Shown: positions 1-11,799, numbered from the stretch's first letter. The stretch: DNA of 64,000 nt from Cydia pomonella (GCF_033807575.1 NC_084717.1:10913692-10977691), one strand, 5' to 3'. Notes: generated by a model from the letters alone, not told the origin. Program-made: numbers and translations.

Positions 1-3000
1 CAACTTTTTTAAATATGTTTGGTATATTTGCCTTGGTCTCCCCTTTTCCTCCAAATAGTAGTCTAGTTTTACTTAAAGCTCTGACCAGTTGTGTAGCTTG
101 ATCATCTAACTGTATACTTCAGGTTTCAAAGATCTCTTGCTGGCCGTTTTAGCGCTTGTAGCTCTCAGCAGCCACTAATCTATGAAAATAATTTTTTTGT
201 TTTATTTTCAGTAAATTGACTAGTCTTATCGATCGAGTATCAACTTGCGATGCACAATTATTTGTATGTTGTGACACTAGCTAACTGTCACATAGGTCGA
301 AAATCCCTTGCTTGCCGTCCTTCATGCTAAAAATCTTTGAAAACTGCAACTATTTGAAATATTTTGGGTATATTTGACTTGGTCTCCCCTTTCCCCCCAA
401 ATAGTAGTCTAGTTTTACTTAAAGCTCTGCCCAGTTGTGTAGCTTGATCATCTAACTGTATTATTCAGGTTTCAAAGTTCTCTTGCGGGCCGTTTTAGCG
501 CTTGTAGCTCTCAGCAGCCACTAAACTAAGATAATCATTTTTTTTTTACTTTTCAGTAAATTGACTAGTCTTATCGATCGAGTATCAACTTGCGATGCAC
601 AATCATTTGTATGTTGTGATACTAACTAACTGTCACATAGGTCGAAAATCCCTTGCTTGCCGTCCTTCATGCTAAAAATCTTTGAAAACTGCAACTATTT
701 GAAATATTTTGGGTATATTTGACTTGGTCTCCCCTTTTCCCCCAAATAGTAGTCTACTTTTACTTAAAGCTCTGCCCAGTTGTGTAGCTTGATCATCTAA
801 CTGTATAATTCAGGTTTCAAAGTTCTCTTGCGGGCCGTTTTAGCGCTTGTAGGTCTCAGCAGCCACTAAACTAAGAAAATCATTTTTTTTTTACTTTTCA
901 GTAAATTGACTAGTCTTATCGATCGAGTATCAACTTGCGATGTACAATTATTTGTATGTTGTGACACTAGCTAACTGTCACATAGGTCGAAAATCCCTTG
1001 CTTGCCGTCCTTCATGCTAAAAATCTTTGAAAACTGCAAATATTTTAAATATTTTGGGTATATTTGACTTGGTCTCCCCTTTTCCCCCAAATAGTAGTCT
1101 AGGTTTACTTAATGCTCTGACCAGTTGTGTAGCTTGATCATCTAACTGTATACTTCAGGTTTCAAAGATCTCTTGCTGGCCGTTTTAGCGCTTGTAGCTC
1201 TCAGCAGCCACTAATCTAAGAAAATCATTTTTTTATTTTATTTTCAGTAAATTGACTAGTCTTATCGATCGAGTATCAACTTGCGATGCACAATCATTTG
1301 TATGTTGTGACACTAGCTAACTGTCACATAGGTCCAAAATCCCTTGCTTGCCGTCCTTCATGCTAAAAATCTTTGAAAACTGCAACTATTTGAAATATTT
1401 TGGGTATATTTGACTTGGTCTCCCCTTTTCCCCCAAATAGTAGTCTAGTTTTACTTAAAGCTCTGCCCAGTTGTGTAGCTTGATCATCTAACTGTATAAT
1501 TCAGGTTTCAAAGTTCTCTTGCGGGCCGTTTTAGCGCTTGTAGCTCTCAGCAGCCACTAAACTAAGAAAATCATTTTTTTTTTACTTTTTAGTAAATTGA
1601 CTAGTCTTATCGATCGAGTATCAACTTGCGATGCACAATCATTTGTATGTTGTGACACTAGCTAACTGTCACTTAGGTCGAAAATCCCTTGCTTGCCGTC
1701 CTTCATGCTAAAAATCTTTGATAACTGCAACTATTTGAAATATTTTGGGTATATTTGACTTGGTCTCCCCTTCTCCCCCAAATAGTAGTCTAGTTTTACT
1801 TAAAGCTCTGACCAGTTGTGTAGCTTGATCATCTAGCTGTATTCTTCAGGTTTCAAAGATCTCTTGCTGGCCGTTTTAGCGCTTGTAGCTCTCAGCAGCC
1901 ACTAAACTAAGAAAATCATTTTTTTTACCTTTCAGTAAATTGACTAGTTTTATCGATCGAGTATCAACTTGCGATGCACAATCATTTGTAGGTTTTTACA
2001 ATAGGTAAATGTCACATAAGTCAAAAATCCCTTGCTTGCCGTCCTTCATACTAAAAATCTTTGAAAACTGCAACTTTTTTAAATTTGATTGGTATATTTG
2101 CCTTGGTCTCCCCTTTTCCTCCAAATAGTAGTCTAGTACTACTTAAAGCCCTGAACAGTTGGTAAGCTTGATCATCTAGCTGTATACTTCAGGTTTCAAA
2201 GATCTCTTGCTGGCCGTTTTAGCGCTTGTAGCTCTCAGCAGCCACTTAACTAAGAAAATCATTTTTTTTTACCTTTCAGTAAATTGACTAGTTTTATCGA
2301 TCGAGTATCAACTTGCGATGCACAATCATTTGTAGGTTGTTACAATAGGTAAATGTCACATAAGTCAAAAATCCCTTGCTTGCCGTCCTTCATACTAAAA
2401 ATCTTTGAAAACTGCAACTTTTTTAAATATGTTTGGTATATTTGACTTGGTCTCCCCTTCTCCCCCAAATAGTAGTCTAGTTTTACTTAAAGCTCTGACC
2501 AGTTGTGTAGCTTGATCATCTAACTGTATACTTCAGGTTTCAAAGATCTCTTGCTGGCCGTTTTAGCGCTTGCAGCTCTCAGCAGCCACTAAAGTAAGAA
2601 AATCATTTTTTTTACCTTTCAGTAAATTGACTAGTTTTATCGATCGAGTATCAACTTGCGATGCACAGTCATTTGTAGGTTGTGACACTAGCTAACTGTT
2701 ACATAGGTCGAAAATCCCTTGCTTGCCGTCCTTCATGCTAAAAATGTTTGAAAACTGCAACATTTTTAAATAATTTGGCTACATTTGCCTTGGTCTTCCC
2801 TTTTCTCCTAGATAGTAGTAAAGTATCACTTTAAGCTCTTAGCGGCTCTTTAGCCTGATGATCTAGCTGTATAGTTCAGGTTTCAAAAACCTCTTGCTGG
2901 CCGTTTTAGCACTCGTAGCTCTCAGCAGCCGCTTAACTTAGATTATCAAAATATTTTACTTTTCAGTAAATTGACTAGTCTTATCGATCGAGTATCAACT

Positions 3001-3265
3001 TGTGATGCACAATCATTTATAGGTTGTGTTACTAGCTAACTATCACATAGGTCGATAATCCCTTGCTTGCCGTCCTTCATGCTAAAAATCTTTGAATATT
3101 GCAACTATTTCGAATATTTTGTGTTCAGTTTGCCTTGGTCTCCCCTTTTCTCCAAGTTAATGGTCGAGTATCACTTAAAGCTTTCAGCAGCTCTTTAGCT
3201 TGATTATGTAGCTATCTATCTGCATGGAAACGGTTTTGAAAACCTCTTGCTTGCCTTTTTACTAG
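1..3265. repeat. 344-bp satellite tandem array
   Basis: Head-to-tail units of 343-347 bp; the landmark GCAAC after TTTGAAAACT recurs at 345, 691, 1035, 1382, 1727, 2070, 2414, 2757 and 3101. That gives nine full units plus a partial tenth, and the array runs off the left edge. Units 1-8 are very alike. Unit 9 (2757-3100) and the partial unit (3101-3265) carry many more substitutions, as expected at an array border. Variant sites split the units into types: CTTGCTGGCC versus CTTGCGGGCC, and TTTTTTAAATATG versus TATTTGAAATATT. Units 2, 3 and 5 share one type; units 1 and 4 another. Each unit contains an oligo-T run followed by TTTCAG, which resembles a splice acceptor, but no open frame follows it. 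Confidence 0.95.
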
Positions 3266-3523
3266 GCAATATTACAGATAGCATGAGTGCTTTGACGAAA
3301 GTGAATATATTTTAGTTTTGCATTAATTTTAGTCCTTTTTGGTCTGTTTACTTTGTAATTACATGCATCAGGTGCTCTTTTACTGGTTCTCTATGACATT
3401 TTTTACGTTTAAAATTTTGACTTCTTAATTTGGTTGGGTTATCGGCGGCTGCTAACTTTGGCTGCTAACTTCACACCGGTTATTTACCATCAGTTTTTAA
3501 TCGCTGGCAACATTCTACCATAA

Positions 3524-3946
3524 ACAAGAGCCAAAGAGCTGCTTAGGTTTAATTTTTCATTGGTATTTGTTAGTTTGAAAATTAATGGCGCCATAGATCC
3601 CATGACTGGAGCAAAAAACCATAGCTTTAAATGGTTAATAAGATTGAAACCAATTGCAGTAGCTTTCATTAAATACATAGAAAACGTAAAAGACGAATTG
3701 GACATTCAACTTTTAAAGCATAAAGCGGTAGAAATTTTACAGATGTCGGTGAAATATCAAAAATACTCCAAATTTTCTCTTAAATGTCTCATGATTGGTG
3801 CTGTTAACATAGGTTATCCTCATTACCTACCAACCTCCATTCAGCGTGAAGTGATTTTATGGGTTCTTGACAAACACGTCCCTCACTTCACACATATATG
3901 GTGGAAACGCAGTCAGAAAGTATCTAAATTTACAACACTCATTTAA
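3524..3946 (+). CDS. Unassigned 140-codon frame with poly(A) signal
   Basis: An open frame runs from just after a TAA at 3521 to TAA at 3944-3946. The first true ATG is at 3602 (reading MTGAKNHSFKW), so an intronless protein would have 114 residues. Alternatively the frame could be a terminal exon entered at an acceptor such as TTTGTTAG ending at 3571. Composition is protein-like: mixed charged and hydrophobic residues, two Trp near the C-terminus, no repeats, no signal peptide. The segment SLKCLMIGAV...YLPTSIQREVIL has a very faint resemblance to a SOCS-box pattern, which I would not rely on. AATAAA lies 17 bases after the stop. The family is not recognised. It could be a real terminal exon, a retrocopy or chance. 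Confidence 0.3.
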   Translation, partial: TRAKELLRFNFSLVFVSLKINGAIDPMTGAKNHSFKWLIRLKPIAVAFIKYIENVKDELDIQLLKHKAVEILQMSVKYQKYSKFSLKCLMIGAVNIGYPHYLPTSIQREVILWVLDKHVPHFTHIWWKRSQKVSKFTTLI

Positions 3947-3962
3947 ATTATTTTGGAACTTT

Positions 3963-3968
3963 AATAAA
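3963..3968 (+). promoter_or_regulatory. Candidate polyadenylation signal
   Basis: AATAAA, followed by further AATAAA-like copies to about 3980, sits just after the stop codon of the frame ending at 3946. In an AT-rich genome this signal is frequent by chance. Confidence 0.3.
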
Positions 3969-5240
3969 TAAAAAATAAAATTGTACTTGTTATTACCTAT
4001 ATTACAATATCTTCCTTACTTTAAGTACGTGAATCTTCGTTAAGAACCTCCAGCATGAAATTTATGATAAAGTGCCGGCAAGCGACTTCCAAGTGCCCAT
4101 CTACACTTTTTTGTGCTAACAAGTTTTCTTAAATACGTGCTGTTGTAAATTAAATGGTGTAACATTATAAGTATACAAGCGCTTCACTGAGACAAATGTG
4201 TCTAAAGTTGTAACAACTTTCGTGATACATTATAATACTATGTTAGGTTAGGATGCGGTTAATTTCTAATTAAGTTCTACAATGATTGATGTCGACAATT
4301 TGACGGGTGTTTTCGAGCCAGCTGCTGTTATACTGCTTAACAACATATGTGAAAATGTTGGCGTAACGGATTAGGAGGCGTTTGGTTTAATTGATATATT
4401 CAGATTGTTTGCGTAGGATTCCTTTGTCGGATCTTTTCAAATTATATTCCAGAAAAGTGTCTAAAACCACAAAATAAGAAGAGTAATAATGTCATAATGA
4501 CGTACACTGACATACACAAGTATAAGTCTGTGCTATAAAATGTATAAATAGTAGGTAATACTACATACATATTAATAGAAAGTATACAAACTACGGTCTC
4601 CAGATAGGTTTGTGGTCTTTTCCTTGATTTTTAATCGAGTAAAGTTTATATTTTAGCTACCTACCTAAGGCAGAAACTAGCTTTGTCTGACAACCTCAAT
4701 TTGTAGTATTGCGGATGGATGGGTTTTTACGCTGCATTAAAGACCCCTTCTCAAGCGTCGACGTCGTCTCGATTAACAGGCCATTTCCAACTCTACCCAC
4801 CCTAAATTAGAGTAAATTTTTAAACATAGCGGCACCCTTTGGCTGAAAATGTGTGTCACCACGCTTGAAATATAAACGAATAGTGTTTCATCTGCCGTTT
4901 TATAATGCATGCTTTAATTTTGCCACTCATAAGTCCCTCACATATTTAGTCTGAAACAAATTTCTACATTTAAAATAAAACATTCAAAAAATTTCCACGC
5001 TAAAATATATTACATTAATGCAAATATGAATCAGAATCTAGTACAAATTTTGGCAGTTGATTGCTTAATACGCAATTAGGAGTGTAAAAGTTAGTAACTA
5101 AGGGGTAACAAAAGGCAGTAAATATTATTATAACAGGCCAATTTGAGTTTTAGTTATTAGATCTGTTTCCAATATGGTACTGATATTGATCTGTCAGTGT
5201 CCAAAGTTACGTTTTTTTTTTACATTTTTTATTATAATTT
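3969..5240. other. Non-coding, no feature recognised
   Basis: AT-rich unique-looking sequence. No frame with protein-like composition, no tRNA-like fold and no clear terminal inverted repeats were seen. Confidence 0.5.
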
Positions 5241-5460
5241 ACAGACGCTACCGGTGATCGTAGAGCTGGCAGCTTCCTCGCACAGAGAATAAGTATTGCG
5301 ATACAACGAGGAAATGCTGCCAGCATCTACGGCACCATTCCGCAGGGGGATAGTTTTTAATTATTTATTTTAAGATTAGTTTTATTTATTTTTAGATTTA
5401 GATTTTAAGTTTTATATGTATTATGTTGTGTTTTTAAATAAATTTTCCTATATATTTACA
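5241..5460 (+). mobile_element. 5'-truncated non-LTR retrotransposon 3' end
   Basis: Codons 5244-5360 read DATGDRRAGSFLAQRISIAI then QRGNAASIYGTI and a TAA stop. I recognise the (S)IAIQRGNAAS.xGT ending, from memory, as the C-terminus of a lepidopteran non-LTR reverse transcriptase family. Only about 38 codons remain, so it is a dead, 5'-truncated copy. An AT-rich 3' tail follows, with AATAAA near 5437. A frameshifted relative lies at 8175-8335. The clade cannot be fixed from this little sequence. Confidence 0.6.
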
Positions 5461-6110
5461 GATCTAATAATAACTAAAAATCGAATTGGCCTGTAAGTAA
5501 AATATATTTATTTTCAGGCCTATCGGCTACCGGAACACAACTTTGCGCCAACAAGGTATAATATAAATTATACTTCCTATCCAAATCCAAGACAACAAAT
5601 ATAATTTACTCGCATCAGTACACGTTATCGTGCCGTCCAAGTCACACATTTTAGAGATATAATATTTAAAAAACAAGTTCGCGCTGTCCCTCTCACTCGC
5701 TACGCTGCGTTCCTGCTCCTTCAGTACCCGTCATTACATGTTAGCCGATAACATAGGTTTCCCGGTATGTAGAGGAAACGACAACGAGTCGTGAATAGCG
5801 CTGAATGGGTTAAGTAAATGTTTTTTGTCTCGAAGTGCAGATGGCAATGACACTGTTCTAGAGACCAGGGTCTAACTGTAAAACTAGAGTTTCCTCATTT
5901 CACTTTAGGACACTTTGTTTTGACTAGTCAATAGTCTTAACTAGATAAAATGCATGATAAGTAAGGTTAACAAGGGATTTTAAGGTAACATGTAGGTAAG
6001 TAGCTATAACCTTAATTCCGCGTTACCTAACTTTAAGTCATGGCATTGCTGGCATTATCGAAAATTTCAGGCTTGGGAGAATTTAAATTCCGTATAACTT
6101 CAAAAGCTTC
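5461..6110. other. Non-coding, no feature recognised
   Basis: Mixed AT-rich sequence with a slightly GC-richer patch near 5680-5780. No supported gene or repeat boundary was seen. Confidence 0.45.
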
Positions 6111-6114
6111 AGGC

Positions 6115-6273
6115 TATTTATTGCCTATTTCTCCCAAATATTGCTCGACTATATTTGTTATTGTTTGTTATTAATTGTATGTTTGTTATTAGTTATAGTA
6201 TTCATCTGTATATATCCATTATGTATATTGTTATTGTCAATAAATAGATTTATTAAAAAAAAAAAAAAAAAAA
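6115..6273 (+). mobile_element. Retroposed 3' tail with poly(A)
   Basis: T-rich 3'-UTR-like sequence with AATAAA at about 6239, ending in a run of 19 A residues (6255-6273). This is the mark of a retrotransposed RNA, either a LINE 3' end or a processed transcript. No coding part remains. Confidence 0.5.
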
Positions 6274-6480
6274 TTGAATGTATGTATGTATGTATAATTA
6301 TACTTTATTGTACATAGAAATAAAAACACGAAAAACACAGTTACAGAGTAAATTAAATACAACAAAGGCGAACTTATCCCTGTATGGGATCTCTTCCAGT
6401 TAACCTTTGAGGAAATGAGTAAAACAGAAGTAACGGTGAATGAATGACAAACACAAACAAAAGTGTACAATCACTGAAAT
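6274..6480 (-). mobile_element. LINE-like 3' tail, minus strand
   Basis: Read on the minus strand, this has the layout of a lepidopteran LINE 3' end: a short UTR, AATAAAG, then a (TACA)n tail seen on the plus strand as (TGTA)n at 6278-6295. It converges tail-to-tail with the poly(A) tail ending at 6273. The family is remembered, not searched. Confidence 0.4.
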
Positions 6481-6699
6481 TAATGAAATGCACGTTTTGA
6501 ATACACATTGATACAAATATACATAGATAGAAAAATAACCATAAAATAATGCATACATATATATATAAATAAAAATAAATAAATATTCAATATATAATAT
6601 AAATAAATATGAATTCGAACCAGAAAAGTAAAGGAAATTAAAAAAGTAGAAGTACTCAATGGAACTAGGAAGTCGTAACCAAAGTATCGGAAAGCCACA
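6481..6699. other. AT-rich low-complexity sequence
   Basis: Dense AATA/TATA runs between two retroposed tails. Nothing coding. Confidence 0.5.
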
Positions 6700-6880
6700 A
6701 TTTTTTAAGCTTCTCCTTGAGTGATGCTACAGATTGGGATTGCCTCACGGCTTAATTGTTGCTGTACTTTCCGCTTTTCTTTTTGTCTTTTTGTATTTGT
6801 TGTAAACCTTAAATGTTACTAACCATTATGGACCATTGTTGTCTTTTGAAATAAATAAATTAAATTAAATTAAATTATGG
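6700..6880 (+). mobile_element. Non-LTR 3' end with (TTAAA)n tail
   Basis: A pyrimidine-rich 3' UTR with AATAAATAAA at about 6851 ends in a pentanucleotide tail, about four TTAAA units to 6878. Short tandem tails in place of poly(A) are typical of several insect non-LTR clades. The coding part is missing. Confidence 0.5.
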
Positions 6881-7025
6881 GCGATATCGACGGACTATCT
6901 ATGGGCCAAATTAATTATTGAACATACTCACATCATTTTAACTATACCTATTAGATATCTGTCAGTTCTTCAGTTTGGACGACATATGCGACATCAAGCG
7001 ATGAAACTTGGGCAAATATAAGCAG

Positions 7026-7161
7026 GGGTCCTAGCCAAGATGACAATAGTTTGCAGGAATCGAAACTCTATTGTCTCTTTATCACTCTTCCTTATTAGTG
7101 CGATAGAGACAGATAGCGTTATCGTTTCTCTGCGAACAATTGTCATATTGGCTAGGCCCTT
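7026..7161. mobile_element. Hairpin MITE, subfamily of the TAGCCAA family
   Basis: Ends are inverted repeats: GGGTCCTAGCCAAGATGACA on the left and a sequence whose complement starts AGGGCCTAGCCAATATGACA on the right. The interior has the family core TATCACTCTTCC...TTAGTGCGATAGAGA. No transposase. Relatives lie at 9178, 11456, 24290 and 62673. Confidence 0.8.
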
Positions 7162-8174
7162 AGTTTTACGAAACTTCGCTTAAATATGAGCGGTCGAAAA
7201 ATCTTCTGAACCGAGTTGCAAAGCAGCCGTAAATATGATTTATGATCCTCCGTCCATTAGTCTCATATGCGGGTAAATAAAATATAATATTATTGGCTTA
7301 TCATCATGAACCAATGGCATACGATGCGTGATATTAAGCGGCGCAAACCAGATTTACACAGGCATGTGAAGTTGTGATTGTGGCTGTTAGGGAGAAGTCT
7401 CGATAAGGGAACGATGAAATAGTGTGGCTTAGAACATAGGCTAAGTAAATATGGCTGAATAACTATGTGCGATGTGCGGTTTTATAAACAGATACTTACG
7501 TAATGTTTGAAGCTTTTATACACAAAATTAAACACACATTGGCTGTAAAGACTTCGGGATAAATCAAAGAGTGTTTAAAATGGAAATCGTTCCTTGGGGA
7601 TGAAGAAAGGGTGTGGAATTTACAATAGAAAAGTAGAATTTAACATAGTGCTTCTATTTTTGCATTTAAAGTGTTCATTACTTACTATGATAGGTTAGGT
7701 ACCGATTAATTTGATATAGTACTATTGTGTTTATGAGTGTTTAGAGAATATAAAAGTAATAGCAGGTCATTTAAGCATTAACGTCGCGTTGAGGTGCGAT
7801 CGCAGTCGACACAATTACTGACACTTGTTCTGTTTTACGGTCGTAAATGGACTTCTGTGGTCTGTTGTCCACTAGGGAAATAGAAATTGGTTTACTGGTG
7901 TAAATAATTTTCGGTACATCATATTCATTGTTCATGTCTGAGTCTGGCCATTGATAAATATTAAGGATCAGAAATTAAACTTCGGTCTAATAATACATTT
8001 TAGAGATTCTAGTCTAGTCTCAGTGATCTTTGATGCCAGACTATAGAATTAACTATTTTTTGTCAAATATAGTTTTTACAAAGTGCCTTGGTAACTAACT
8101 ATAATTATCTAAATGTAAAAACATAGACATGTATGTTAGTATGTATTAATGTAGACATTTATTGGGGAAGTGGG
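7162..8174. other. Non-coding, no feature recognised
   Basis: AT-rich sequence without supported genes, terminal repeats or tandem structure. Confidence 0.5.
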
Positions 8175-8335
8175 CAGACCCTAGGTCTGGGTCGTTCCTG
8201 TGTAGAGGTTGTCCATCGCCCATTCAATGTGGCAACGCGGCGAGCGGGTTTTGCGAATAGTTTTTAAGTGTGCTAGTTAGATTTAGGTTTTAGCTGATTT
8301 TATAATATAAAAATAAATAAATATTATTTTTGTGT
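8175..8335 (+). mobile_element. Non-LTR 3' end, frameshifted relative of 5241-5460
   Basis: RLSIA is readable in one frame and IQCGNAAS in another, separated by a one-base shift near 8222. This matches the SIAIQRGNAAS motif seen at 5300. The sequence after the stop (TAGTTTTTAA, then TTAGATTTAGGTTTTAG) also parallels the 5360-5410 tail. So it is a second, more decayed 3' end of the same family. Confidence 0.6.
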
Positions 8336-9177
8336 TTATATAACGAGTATTAATGTATTTCTTGTGCAAATTTCAATAATCTGTCAATTGTCATTTATAA
8401 TAAAGTGTATTAAAACAAATGTAAAAAAAACCAGTTAAAACAGTTAATAATACTGTCAAGAATTGGTCAAGGGTATACAAACCAGAAAAAACTTCTATTT
8501 AATTAAGTAAAAATTTTACAATACTTAATAAAAACTAGTTTTGACTTATAAAACGTACTGTAGATGCATTTTAACCAAGGTATTTACGAAAACTGGTGAA
8601 GTAACTGGGGTAAACGCGTTCAAGCTTAATTAATCTTGACCTACCTTTACTTATGACCACGAACATTCGCATTCAAACGGGCGTTAATATAACTGAAGAC
8701 AGTTTTGGTTGAGACCACAACCAAACCTCTGAGCGATTATTTCCTCACGTCCTTGGCTTACCCACAACCTCACTAGCGTCACGAAGTACCAACATGACGT
8801 ATTATATTTGTACAAAGTATAGACTGGCGTCAATCCTCACGTTCAAGGCTTGTTTTGGTAAATTAGACGACGCACCACGCCGCATCATAACGCGGCCTAA
8901 GAGGAAATTGAATAGCGATCTACTTAAATTCTCCCAAAGGGCATGCCCCAGAGCGAGGCTTAATAGGGTACGTATAAATTCACTCGTGCATTATTGAACT
9001 GTTATTTAGCATCAGATGTTCGTCATATATTTTACGCAATTTGGCAAGTGGTGTCGCGGTTGTGTGATTTTAAATTCGCATTTTGATAAATTGCGCGATA
9101 AATAGGACATTCGAATCGCAATCGACTAAAAGTACATCACTACAAATTGGCGGCGGAGAGAGATATTTAGTATTACT
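8336..9177. other. Non-coding; GC-richer block 8700-9000
   Basis: Mostly AT-rich. The block at 8700-9000 is less AT-rich and carries a 67-codon ATG frame (8794-8997; basic, no recognisable motif). It may be chance, a decayed repeat or a conserved non-coding block. No splice or poly(A) context supports a gene. Confidence 0.35.
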
Positions 9178-9317
9178 GGGTGCTTAGCCAACGTGCTCGT
9201 CGTTAACGCTCCGTAGCGTAGCGTAGTCATCTCTCATATTAGTGCGAGAGTGCGACAGTGACAGTTACGTTTCGTTCGCTACGGAACGCTAACGATTGGC
9301 ACGTTGGCTACGCACCC
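9178..9317. mobile_element. Hairpin MITE, TAGCCAACGTGCC family
   Basis: About 140 bp with long inverted ends: left GGGTGCTTAGCCAACGTG, complement of right GGGTGCGTAGCCAACGTG. The arms extend inwards through CGTTAACGCTCCGTAGCG. The core is TCATATTAGTGCGAGAGTGCGACAG. No coding capacity; non-autonomous DNA transposon, superfamily unknown. Confidence 0.85.
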
Positions 9318-9689
9318 TGTTCACCTAAGCACCTAACCCTCTGTTCTGTTCGAAGGATGTGAGTAGGAATAATAATATATTTTTACAATAAAAACTAACA
9401 TTTCTGAAAAGTTTCAACTATATATTGGTGTTGGTACCTATTGGTTGCGAAGCATTACCTACGCTCGGGCATCGCTATGGGGTCCTAGGTTTGCCTAGGC
9501 AATTCAGTGACAAAGTTCGATTTCGAAACGATAAAATCTAGGTTTCCACTCAATTGTATACCTAACGAATTGTTGTACTAACGAACCTACTACAGTATCT
9601 AAACTGAGAAAACCAAAGGATTCACAGGTAATGTAAGTTTGAACAGGTATGATCCCTCAACGCCAATGTTTTCATAAATATATAGGATA
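9318..9689. other. Non-coding, no feature recognised
   Basis: Nothing supported. Confidence 0.45.
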
Positions 9690-10030
9690 GGAGACTATGA
9701 TTTATAAGATCGGAGGAAGCAGTCCCCGTCCGTAGCCTATGGACGCCTGCAAATCTAGAGGTGTTACAAGCGTGTTGTCGACCCTAACACTCTGCACCCT
9801 TGATTAGCTCTGGTAACCTTAATCACCGGCAGGAACCTAACACTATGAGTAGTATCTAGTGTTATTTAGCTGCGGTTTTCTGTAAGGTGGAGGTACTTCC
9901 CTAGTTGGGCTCTGCTAGATCTGGAATAACATCCGCTGTGCTGTGCCCTACCACACAAAGCGAGATAACGTACACAGTGCCCATACCTCTCTTTTGAACA
10001 TAGTTTAAGGACATACCCGGATCCGGAACC
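9690..10030 (+). repeat. Dispersed repeat A (GTAGCCTATGGACGCCTGC family)
   Basis: Carries CGTAGCCTATGGACGCCTGC, then GTGTTGTCGACCCTAACACT, CACCGGCAGGAACCTAACAC and GCTGCGGTTTTCTGTAAGGT. These match, from memory, a very common lepidopteran non-autonomous repeat. This is the longest copy in the window; others are at 14282 (minus), 20980 and 55083. Class (SINE or DNA element) is not decided here. Confidence 0.7.
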
Positions 10031-11455
10031 CGGGACATAAATTTAATGCAATACGCCCAACACTTTTGCTGTAAAATTTTCACAGACTAATCTCACAACA
10101 TTTCCTTACCGTAACCCCCACTGCATCAGACTAATAAAACGGACTACCAAAATAGGCCTTCCAATTTTGCGTTAAAGCTTAACACCTACACGAAAGAGCA
10201 CTTTCAGCATTAAATATGGACGAGATGCGGCGTTTGCTCAAATCTACTCACAAAATATTAATGCCTTGGACACTGGCTCGGACATATTGAAGCAAACAAA
10301 CTAACGTATTGGATCCAGATTTACGATTGTTGGAGTTAGATTGGATAATTTTCTATCCGTTTGAAATTATTCTAATACGAAACTAGATTACTATAGTTTC
10401 CAATTTTCCACATTATTAACTACTTCGTGAAACGTAATATGAGCGTTATTGACTTGAAAGTTATTCTTTTGAATCATACCTAATATGTATATAGAAAATA
10501 CGACACCTCATCAATTTTCTTACACAGCCTGTATTTTGATACGACCGCATAAACAAAGGGTAGTTCGTTTAGGCTTTATTTATTAACACATTTTCATAGG
10601 TTCTATAAAAAAATTACAACTTTTATTTTCACATATAAAATAATTCAGCAAGCAATGTATATCACTACTTTGTTTTAACTCAAAACGCGACGTCACAAAT
10701 AATCACGATGTAAGATATACATTGCCGCTAGTTTTTTTTAATTAATTATGTTGTTGTGATTAAGAATCATAATTTTCTTTTAGAATTTATTTATTATATT
10801 ATGTAATCTTAATTGCACAAAAGAAAAACAATCTTACAGTACAAGAATCATTTCATACCACTAAAAACTAAGTTAAGTTTGTGGTTATTTCAAAAATACA
10901 CTCAGTATAAAATTGCTTATTAAAAGCCGCGGCAAGCTCACCGAATTTCACCTTCCCAGAAAAACGGACTTTCATTCCATTTTAAAACAACGTATTGGAT
11001 TGTAATGAAACTTTGCACATACAATGTCATGAGGTATATCTAGTTCTGTAATTATTTTATATAAAAATTAAAAAGCTTTTATTTCGAACATGAATCCATA
11101 ATAAACTTAAGAGCCCTTATTCCTTGGAGCGTTCTCCGATTTCACGAAATAACACTCGATAGATGGCGTTGGCGCTCGGTTCGCGAGCGCCGGCAACGCG
11201 ACGCGCGTTTCAATGCAGACTAGAATAATCTTGATAGTTTTCAATATAATGTCAAGCAACATTAATTTTAGTGTTATATGATATCATATGGGCACACTAT
11301 ATTTTATTTTATATGCACAGTAGTTTTTTTTATGTACACTACTACTAAGTGTACAGACTACAGAGTGTACTATAACCCTTGCTCTTTATTCTGTCTCTTT
11401 CACACCAATGGAAAATGAAAAAGTTAGTAAATGACTGCAGGTATAAATAAAGTAT
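10031..11455. other. Non-coding; GC-rich hairpin at 11170-11215
   Basis: AT-rich except for 11155-11215, a CpG-dense patch holding an 8-bp stem GGCGCTCG...CGAGCGCC followed by GGCAACGCGACGCGCG. No gene recognised. Confidence 0.4.
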
Positions 11456-11790
11456 ATTAGTGCGATAGAGAGACAGATAGTGTTTCGTTGTCGTGACGTA
11501 AAAGATTGTCATGTTGGCTATGCACCCATGGCGCCTAGCCAACATGACCATCGTTTGCGCATGTTAGTGCTATAGAGAGACAGTAGTGTTTCGTTGTCGT
11601 ATCATAAACAATTGGCATGTTGGCTACGCACCCATGATACCTAGCCAAGAAGCCAATCGATTGCACATATTAGTGCGATAGAGAGACAGATAGTGTTTCC
11701 TTGTCGTATCGTAAACGTTTGGCATGGTGGCTACGCACCCATGCTGCCTAGTCAAGATGCCAATCGTTTGCGCACATTAGTGCTATAGAG
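11456..11790. repeat. Tandem array of hairpin MITE units (about 106 bp)
   Basis: The junction GCACCCATG recurs at about 11522, 11628 and 11735. Two complete units sit between a right half (11456-11530) and a left half (11745-11790). Each unit is itself an inverted repeat: TAGCCAA.ATG.CAATCGTT...AAACGATTGGCATGTTGGCTA. It belongs with the MITEs at 7026 and 9178, here amplified head-to-tail. The last half unit stops where the foldback element begins. Confidence 0.8.
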
Positions 11791-11799
11791 TTTCAGTTT

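Noticed and set aside
190..240. Splice-acceptor-like TTTTATTTTCAG in each satellite unit
   Set aside because: No open frame follows in any unit, and the motif repeats with the satellite.
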